Program-made: the position numbers and the translations under genes | Source of the DNA: Prevotella sp. | GTDB taxonomy: Bacteria; Bacteroidota; Bacteroidia; Bacteroidales; Bacteroidaceae | Length of the DNA: 37,572 nucleotides | Assembly: GCA_017548525.1 (NCBI GenBank) | Contig: JAFYZV010000053.1 | Location: forward strand, 1-37,572 | Direction: 5' to 3' | Shown here: positions 31,979-37,572 of the stretch, one piece after another | How the letters are laid out: every line of letters starts with the position of its first letter | How positions within the stretch are numbered: position 1 is the stretch's first letter | Notes under the pieces: generated by a model | Told to the model about the DNA's origin: nothing | The model's database searches: none | What the model saw: only the letters and a program-made list of their open reading frames with translations

Positions 31979-34411
31979 CTAAAACTCAAACAACAGCCGT
32001 GCATTGATTTGCCTACCCGTTAGGTAATTAGGCACGGCATATTGTTGGTTGGTGACATCAGTCACCCAATAATAGCTGTTGACATTGCTTATACCGAAAA
32101 GGTTGAGGCAATCCAACCCTAACCAAATATTCTTGAAGGCATACCTCCTACTACGCTTCTCATTGTCGAGGACTCGGTAGCTCATGCCAATGTCCGCCCG
32201 CTTATAGGCAGGGGCGCGGAACGAATGCGTCTCTAACTCTTGGTGGGGCGCAAAGAAAGGCAAGCCGTCAGCGTATGCCAACTTGAGCGACATCTTCCAA
32301 CGCTCTGTCCCTGGGAAATAATCAGTAAAGAAGAGGTTGACGGCATACCGTTGGTCAGTCGGCATGGGTATGCTCTTGCCGTTAAGTTCCATCTTCGTGT
32401 CCATGACAGAGAAACTGACCCATGAGTCCGTGCCTGGCACAAACTCGCCGTAGAGCTTGAGATCGAAACCCAGGGCATGTCCGCTACACTCATTGTTACC
32501 ATAATACACCACCTTGACATTGCTCACGCTATAAGGCACGAGGTTTGACAAAGCCTTGTAGTATGCCTCTGCCGTGAACTTGAACGGACGGTTGTTGGCA
32601 TTGAAGCGATAGTCCATGCCCGCGATGAACTGGATGGATTGCTGGCTCTTAATCTTTCGGTTGAGAGTCGCATAAGTAATGCCACTCACCGTGGACGTAT
32701 CGCGCAATTCCTTGAAAAAAGGTGCTTGGTAATAAAGTCCTGCTGCGAGGCGGAACGTCAAGTCTTGGTTAAACGACGGGATGATACCAAGCGACACACG
32801 TGGACTGACGATAGACTCCTTGTTAAAGTTCCAATGGCTGAAGCGTATACCATAGTTCAACGTAAACAAGGTGGGGGCAATCTCGCCCTCTCCGTTTTCA
32901 TCGCCCTCATATCCGCCTATGCTGAAACGATAGGTATCTTGGATATAAGTCTCTATGCGGTTAGCATTGAGTTCGTTTTGTGCCCTCAATGAATAAATCA
33001 CGTATAGGTCTTTGCCCGTGTGCGGAACGCTATACCCACTGGAGTCACGCATCTCATATTCCACACTATTCTCCTGGATATGCTCCATCTTATAAGTGAA
33101 TCCCGTCTCAATGGCGTGTTTCTGTGTCTTGTGGTTAAGCATAACCTTCACGCTCTTCACATTTGCCTCAAGGTAGTTGCGGGCATGTTCAAAGTATGTT
33201 CCCACACCAAGGTTCTCACTCGTCTCTGTCTGTGTGAGCCAATATTGCCCTTGGATGTCAAACTTCTCTTGTTCTTTGGTATAGAAAGCGGAGCCGAGGA
33301 GCGACAGGCTGGTGTTTTTCGTGAAGTGGCGGGTGATGCCCAACGTACCGAAGTAAGTACGGAAGAGGTCTTTCTCATGCCCGTCGAAATACACGCGGAA
33401 CGACTTGACATTTTCCATCGTGCCAAAGGAGGTCTCCCTATCTTTGGGCGTGAAGTTGTAATGGTTCTCCGAGATATTGCCAATGAAGTCCACCTGCCAA
33501 CGCTCATTGGGCGCATAATGGAGGTAAGTCTGGTAGTCCAAGAAGTTGGGTTTGTACTCTCCCGTGGTCTCCAACGACCCCAAGAGGTATCGGGTGGTCT
33601 TGTAGCGGATGCCATTGAGCCACGAGTATTTCTTGCCTGCTATGCCCGCATAGCCGCTCGCACCCAACAAACTTGCCATAGCGGATGCTTCCGCAATGCT
33701 CTTTCTCTCGCCCTCGGGTTTCAGTTTCTTGTATGTGATATCGAGAGCCGATGACATCTTGTCACCATATTTCGCCTCAAAGCCACCCGTGGAAAAGCCA
33801 ATCTTCTCCACCATGTCGGAATTGATGATGGACAGTCCCTCCTGCTGTCCCGAACGGACAAGGAACGGGCGATAGACCTCCACATTATTTATATATACAC
33901 TATTCTCATCGAAAGAGCCGCCACGCACGTTGTATTGCGACGACATCTCATTGTGGGTGGAGACTCCCGCTTGCATCTGGATCATCTCTTCCACGGCGTT
34001 ACCCGTAGTGGAAGGCATGTTTTTCACGTCCTCTTTCTTCAGTTCCTGGGTCTGTCCCGTCTGGCGTTTCATCTCACTTACGCTTACCTCGCTGAGGGTA
34101 TAGTCATCCTCAAAAAGGATAATCTGCAATGTCTGCTTGCCACGGGGATTACGAAGGACGCGCGTCTTCGACTTATAGCCAATCATCGAGAACGTCACCG
34201 CCACGCTATCTTCCGATTGCAATTGCAGGGTAAACTCACCCTTGAGCGATGTCAAGGTAAACTTCTGTTGCTTGACAACCGACACGGAAGCCAACTCAAT
34301 GGGGTTCAGCTTATCGTCGGTCACCCGTCCTTGCAACGTGAACGTCTGTGCCTTGGCATGAGAGAAACAAGCCAAGAATATGATGATGAGATATGATAAT
34401 TTCCATTTCAT
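31979..34411 (-). CDS. TonB-dependent outer-membrane receptor (810 aa)
   Basis: I start at 34411 (MKWKLSYLIIIFLACFSHAK, signal peptide), not at the longer 34492 frame. Residues ~22-105 form a carboxypeptidase-regulatory-like domain (TLQGRVTDDKLNPIELASVS), followed by a plug (TTGNAVEEMIQMQAGVSTHN, then YNVRGGSFDENSVYINNVEV) and a long beta-barrel ending in RLLFEF with the C-terminal Phe expected for outer-membrane insertion. At 810 aa it is shorter than typical SusC proteins and no susD gene follows, so it is a general TonB receptor, possibly for a siderophore, cobalamin or peptide. The substrate cannot be read. Confidence 0.9.
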   Translation of the reverse strand: MKWKLSYLIIIFLACFSHAKAQTFTLQGRVTDDKLNPIELASVSVVKQQKFTLTSLKGEFTLQLQSEDSVAVTFSMIGYKSKTRVLRNPRGKQTLQIILFEDDYTLSEVSVSEMKRQTGQTQELKKEDVKNMPSTTGNAVEEMIQMQAGVSTHNEMSSQYNVRGGSFDENSVYINNVEVYRPFLVRSGQQEGLSIINSDMVEKIGFSTGGFEAKYGDKMSSALDITYKKLKPEGERKSIAEASAMASLLGASGYAGIAGKKYSWLNGIRYKTTRYLLGSLETTGEYKPNFLDYQTYLHYAPNERWQVDFIGNISENHYNFTPKDRETSFGTMENVKSFRVYFDGHEKDLFRTYFGTLGITRHFTKNTSLSLLGSAFYTKEQEKFDIQGQYWLTQTETSENLGVGTYFEHARNYLEANVKSVKVMLNHKTQKHAIETGFTYKMEHIQENSVEYEMRDSSGYSVPHTGKDLYVIYSLRAQNELNANRIETYIQDTYRFSIGGYEGDENGEGEIAPTLFTLNYGIRFSHWNFNKESIVSPRVSLGIIPSFNQDLTFRLAAGLYYQAPFFKELRDTSTVSGITYATLNRKIKSQQSIQFIAGMDYRFNANNRPFKFTAEAYYKALSNLVPYSVSNVKVVYYGNNECSGHALGFDLKLYGEFVPGTDSWVSFSVMDTKMELNGKSIPMPTDQRYAVNLFFTDYFPGTERWKMSLKLAYADGLPFFAPHQELETHSFRAPAYKRADIGMSYRVLDNEKRSRRYAFKNIWLGLDCLNLFGISNVNSYYWVTDVTNQQYAVPNYLTGRQINARLLFEF

Positions 34412-34460
34412 ATATAATGAGAAACGGAAAAAGGGGACGATTATTGTATTAAGATGGTAG

Positions 34461-34630
34461 AAGTAGGAATTACGAAGGAGGAAGTTGTACACAAAGCACA
34501 GTTAGATGTTGGAAGGAAGAATTAGGATTTACAAAGTGTTTTACGTAATGACGTTAGATGAATTAAAAACTTCCTACTTCACACTGCGTAGCATCACTTC
34601 CTAATTCCTCCTTCCTACTTCCTACTTCAG
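34461..34630. repeat. 7-bp repeat arrays forming an inverted structure
   Basis: Plus-strand heptamers acttcct, aattcct, ccttcct, acttcct, acttcag run without gaps from 34596 to 34630 and include the stop codon of the 865-aa gene; acttcct-acttcac also occurs at 34569-34582. Oppositely oriented heptamers occupy 34461-34488 (aagtagg, aattacg, aaggagg, aagttgt) and 34513-34540 (aaggaag, aattagg, atttaca, aagtgtt). GGAAGGAAGAATTAGGA (34511-34527) can pair with 34599-34615 over 17 bp with one G-U. No clean Bacteroidetes promoter was found here for the receptor gene. Confidence 0.65.
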
Positions 34631-37224
34631 AAGATGACCTTCTTCACGGTGCCATCGCCATTCACGACGATGTTGATGCCTCGCTGGAGTGTAGACTGGC
34701 GAACACCGCCAAGGTTGTAGATGCCTGGGGCAGCACCTTGCTTCCTATTGCAGGAAACCTCCTCGATGCCACTCACATGTTCAGCATACTCGCTGTTGAT
34801 TTCATCCAGGAGCTTTTGCGATTCCTCACCAGCATTGGCAACATAGATGTCAAAAATCTTGGCTCCGAGCGAACCCGTCTCCTGTGCCACGCGGACATAC
34901 ACCTCGTCGGTACCATCGTAGCTGTTGGTGTATTTTTTCCACATTCGGGTATAGCCCGTGGCGGCAATCTCCTCACCAATGGTAGTCCAGTTCTCGCCAT
35001 CGGCAGACACCTGTACCAAGATGGGACCACCTTGCATGTTGGCTATCGTCACCACATCGAGCGGAGCCTGATAGGTGCCTTTCGACTGGATGGCGGCATT
35101 GGCTGGCTCGCCTCCTTGTATCTTATAGAACTGGATGTCGTAGTTTGTCACGGGGAACAACTCGTCGATATCCTCTGCCGTAGCGGGATAGTAACCACCC
35201 TCGTTGGAGCCAATGACAGCAGTAGATGGGGTGTTGCTCTGCCACAGCACCGACTGTCCCTTTGACATGATGACCCAAGCGGGAGTCTCGCCCGGCTCGT
35301 CTATCGTTTCGTATTCCTTCTCCTTGCCATAGACGATGGTCTCCTCACCCGTCTCTGGGTCAACAACCACCGTCACGTCCTCTTCGCTCTCCTCATACAT
35401 CGAGGCGGCACTCTTGCCCCAAGAGAACAGCCCTGCTCCATTGGAGAGGTTTTCCCACTTAGCGGCACGGAAATGCCCTGCCACGTCGATGACCACCCGT
35501 GGGTTCTTGACATAGACGCGCTGCTCTGCCACCTCAGACCATACAGCACCACCAGCCACGGAGAATGCCGTAATGGTTGCGGGCATATTGATGGTGATGG
35601 GTTCAGCATATTTCGATGAAACGATGGTATCTGTCGTGGAAATAAAGTTGTACCACACATCAGCATCCTCCGTCTCGCAAGTGATGGTGATGATGGAAGA
35701 ACCTTCATTCTCCTTAACAAAAATCTGCGGAGTCTTAGGTTGAGCCTTGATGTCAATATCTTGTGAAGTGGCATCACTCAACAAATAACCCTCGGCGATG
35801 GCAACCGCCTTGACTGTCGTGGGCGATGTCAGGTTGATGACACCCGTGTATTCCGTGCTTTCTTCCGTTGGATCTGTGCCGTCAATGGTATAGAACAAGC
35901 GGGTCTTAGGTAGATTTCTCGATGGCGTGATGGTCACGTTGGTGTTCTTGTCCTTGTATTCAAAGCTGATGTTGGGGGCGGGAGCCTTGGTAATCTCACT
36001 CTTCGAATCTTGCAGGATGGTAATGGCATTGTCGATGATTTGTAACATCGTGGGCGTTGGACTGGCATTGCCTGGCAAGTAGATGTAACTATTGTGTCCC
36101 GCATTGTGGATGTGTGCCAATGGTGTAGTAGTGTCGCCAGCCACGATAGGTGTAGCGTCGCTACCAAAATACTCACCCAGATTGACACCCGTAACGGCTT
36201 CGCCTGAGAGTTCTACAATGTACATTCCATCCACCTCGATCAGTTCAACGTCATTCAACAAGGCATTTTTCCTGTCGGTCACGATGCCAATAGGCATCTC
36301 TTGGGCAACCTCCTCGCCATAGCCCCAAGCGGCATAAAGCGAGGGATTGAGGTTGAGGACGGGTGTCCAAGGCATCGCCTCCTTGATGACTGATACCAAT
36401 GTGTTGCCCACGGGAATGGAAGGAGCAAGTACCGTCACGTCATAATCCTTGAAAACATCGGCAGCGACATCTACCTTTTCCGTCACGTCAAACGTGGTGA
36501 CAGTGGTATTCTCACGAGCTTGCAAGGCTGCAAGAATGTCATCATTACCCGTAGGGGCATAGAGATAGGCAACATTGGCTGTTACGGCAGCATCTCCCTC
36601 ATCAATCATGAACAACGTGAAGTCGATGCCCGCATTGGGTGTCAACTTGAACTGCACATCCACGGGGTCGGTCTCCGAAGTCTCAATCTGCCAAGTGAAC
36701 GAATACGTCCCGAGCGACCCCTCCACTTGGTTGCCCAAGAAGATGCAAGCATCGTTGGTAAGCTCACCACTCACAAACTTGATATGCTCCTGCACGGGCG
36801 AGATGCCACGGTCTGTAGCCGACCCATTGGCGGAACGTCCCACAATGGTCACCTTCTGCCCGTTCTTCAACTTGGGGAAGGTGATGGTGGTGTTGGCACG
36901 TGTCAGGCGAATCTTGTTTTGCGCGATGTGGATGCTGTTCGCCTTGTTGTTGCCGATGTCAAACAACAGGCCAGCAGTCTCCTTGATAACCATGCCATTA
37001 GCGGAAAGCTCCTCGTTGGGCGAGGGTTTCACGGCATTCTGCCAGTTATTGGTGTTGCCGTCGGCATCAGTGCCGTTTGCCTTCCAGTTTGCCTCGTCGG
37101 CATTCAGGTTGTCAACGGTCTCGGTACTCAAACCCTTGGTGAAGTCCCATGTCTTCTTGTCTTGGGCAAACGCACCCAACGACACGACCACCAAGAGCGC
37201 AGTCAGCGTAATTAATCTTCTCAT
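34627..37224 (-). CDS. Large secreted protein with chitobiase-type modules and variant tail (865 aa)
   Basis: I start at 37224 because MRRLITLTALLVVVSLGAFA is a signal peptide; the longer frame from 37353 would put 43 unsuitable residues before it and include the promoter. The N-terminal part (DKKTWDFTKGLS) resembles the WDFT openings of Bacteroidales pectate-lyase-like or carbohydrate-binding exported proteins, but no catalytic motif is seen. Residues ~418-495 are a chitobiase-type beta-sandwich (LFYTIDGTDPTEESTEYTG), with a related module at ~497-575. The C-terminus YNLGGVRQSTLQRGINIVVN with TVKKVIF is a divergent form of the shared tail. Downstream lies the heptad array and then the TonB-dependent receptor on the same strand. 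Function unknown. Confidence 0.83.
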   Translation of the reverse strand: MRRLITLTALLVVVSLGAFAQDKKTWDFTKGLSTETVDNLNADEANWKANGTDADGNTNNWQNAVKPSPNEELSANGMVIKETAGLLFDIGNNKANSIHIAQNKIRLTRANTTITFPKLKNGQKVTIVGRSANGSATDRGISPVQEHIKFVSGELTNDACIFLGNQVEGSLGTYSFTWQIETSETDPVDVQFKLTPNAGIDFTLFMIDEGDAAVTANVAYLYAPTGNDDILAALQARENTTVTTFDVTEKVDVAADVFKDYDVTVLAPSIPVGNTLVSVIKEAMPWTPVLNLNPSLYAAWGYGEEVAQEMPIGIVTDRKNALLNDVELIEVDGMYIVELSGEAVTGVNLGEYFGSDATPIVAGDTTTPLAHIHNAGHNSYIYLPGNASPTPTMLQIIDNAITILQDSKSEITKAPAPNISFEYKDKNTNVTITPSRNLPKTRLFYTIDGTDPTEESTEYTGVINLTSPTTVKAVAIAEGYLLSDATSQDIDIKAQPKTPQIFVKENEGSSIITITCETEDADVWYNFISTTDTIVSSKYAEPITINMPATITAFSVAGGAVWSEVAEQRVYVKNPRVVIDVAGHFRAAKWENLSNGAGLFSWGKSAASMYEESEEDVTVVVDPETGEETIVYGKEKEYETIDEPGETPAWVIMSKGQSVLWQSNTPSTAVIGSNEGGYYPATAEDIDELFPVTNYDIQFYKIQGGEPANAAIQSKGTYQAPLDVVTIANMQGGPILVQVSADGENWTTIGEEIAATGYTRMWKKYTNSYDGTDEVYVRVAQETGSLGAKIFDIYVANAGEESQKLLDEINSEYAEHVSGIEEVSCNRKQGAAPGIYNLGGVRQSTLQRGINIVVNGDGTVKKVIF

Positions 37225-37273
37225 AAATTTGTCGTTTTGTAAATTAGTTATATGTAAAAAGATAATTTCGATG

Positions 37274-37281
37274 CAAATATA
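37274..37281 (-). promoter_or_regulatory. -7 box of the 865-aa protein (TATATTTG)
   Basis: Minus-strand TATATTTG (37281-37274) lies 50 bp before the ATG. The adjacent upstream sequence repeats that at 24044-24059. Between here and the transposase end at 37456 I see no gene. Confidence 0.55.
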
Positions 37282-37455
37282 CGAAATATTTTGACAAATA
37301 GCATCAAAAGAAGAAAATATCATCACATTATTGCTCAACAAATAAAAGCACATTCACCCCTTTTTCTTGTCAATTTGGGCTTTATTGACTATCTTTATCA
37401 CTAACCCATGAAAATTTTTCAAAAAATTTTGTGGCTCACCAGTAAATACCTGTGT

Positions 37456-37572
37456 TTATCCGTATATCATAGATAGCCTATAGAGGAAGAAGTCCACATC
37501 GATTACTCCTCTAAGCTGTGCACGGAATTGCTTAATCTTTGAATTTAGTGATTCTGCTGAAGCATTGGTTGC
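37456..37572 (-). CDS. ISL3-type transposase, C-terminal 38 aa, cut by the window edge
   Basis: The minus strand from the right edge reads ATNASAESLNSKIKQFRAQL then RGVIDVDFFLYRLSMIYG to a TAA at 37458-37456. The pattern N-x-x-AES-[LF]-N-x-KIK-x-FR-x(2)-[LF]-RGV-x-D-x-x-FFL-[YF]-RL is the C-terminal end of DDE transposases of the ISL3 (IS204/IS1165) type as found in Bacteroidetes. The rest lies outside the window, so completeness cannot be judged. Sequence just past the stop (ggctcaccagtaaat, 37434-37448) could be the terminal inverted repeat; the other end would be needed to confirm. Confidence 0.7.
   Translation of the reverse strand, partial: ATNASAESLNSKIKQFRAQLRGVIDVDFFLYRLSMIYG

Noticed and set aside
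33020..33754. 244-aa plus-strand reading frame inside the TonB receptor gene
   Set aside because: Antisense shadow of a well-supported beta-barrel coding sequence, with no family features.
31979..34411. SusC/SusD-type polysaccharide utilisation locus
   Set aside because: The receptor is too short for typical SusC, and no susD, glycoside hydrolase or hybrid two-component gene is adjacent.
36520..37294. Long plus-strand frames (231 and 239 aa) opposite the 865-aa secreted protein
   Set aside because: Shadow frames; the minus strand has a signal peptide, conserved modules and a promoter.

Overview
The window looks like chromosome from a Bacteroidales bacterium, most likely Prevotella or a close Prevotellaceae relative. 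The evidence is the repeated Bacteroidetes -7 box (TAnnTTTG) ahead of genes on both strands, a Bacteroides-type ketol-acid reductoisomerase, a BspA-like leucine-rich-repeat protein, large secreted proteins sharing a short C-terminal tail (Y-[DN]-L-x-G ... G-[IV]-Y-[IV]-x-N-G-K-K), a TonB-dependent receptor and IS982/ISL3 transposase pieces. Family assignments come from motif recognition by eye, not from searches.

Layout. 1-530: non-coding, with a dispersed repeat and the promoter of a giant gene. 532-7809: a 2354-aa secreted modular protein followed by a 61-aa peptide and a terminator. 7952-9328: the site-2 protease RseP. 9329-9968: an IS982 transposase remnant and a 22-bp tandem repeat. 9969-12612: a two-peptidase operon (Xaa-Pro aminopeptidase, exported bleomycin-hydrolase-type cysteine peptidase). 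12800-16428: recJ-recQ overlapping by 4 bp. 16495-17538 (-): ilvC. 17650-23064 (-): a secreted endonuclease-I protein with a C-terminal dockerin, then (upstream) a 54-aa peptide and an 885-aa secreted protein. 23268-25025 (-): two toxin-antitoxin-like pairs (GNAT type and YafQ type) separated by the second copy of the dispersed repeat. 25169-28682: three secreted proteins in one operon, including an HEXXH metalloprotease and a BspA-like protein. 28734-28808 (-): a tRNA read as Val(CAC). 28941-31965: aldo/keto reductase, amidohydrolase and zinc dehydrogenase, which fit L-galactose or L-fucose oxidation. 31979-37224 (-): a TonB-dependent receptor and an 865-aa secreted protein. 37456-37572 (-): the end of an ISL3-type transposase, cut by the window edge.

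The most unusual theme is a repeated two-gene unit. A very large exported protein with the short C-terminal tail is followed within 27-45 bp by a tiny peptide that starts MKKY[IM]KP and ends [VI]WD[DE]. It occurs once on each strand, each time closed by a strong hairpin, and the second peptide is below usual gene-calling size. A second unusual theme is heptanucleotide repeat arrays that start at the stop codons of two unrelated minus-strand genes and fold into hairpins. About half the window encodes exported or surface proteins, so it reads as a surface/accessory region with housekeeping genes (rseP, recJ, recQ, ilvC, tRNA) between.
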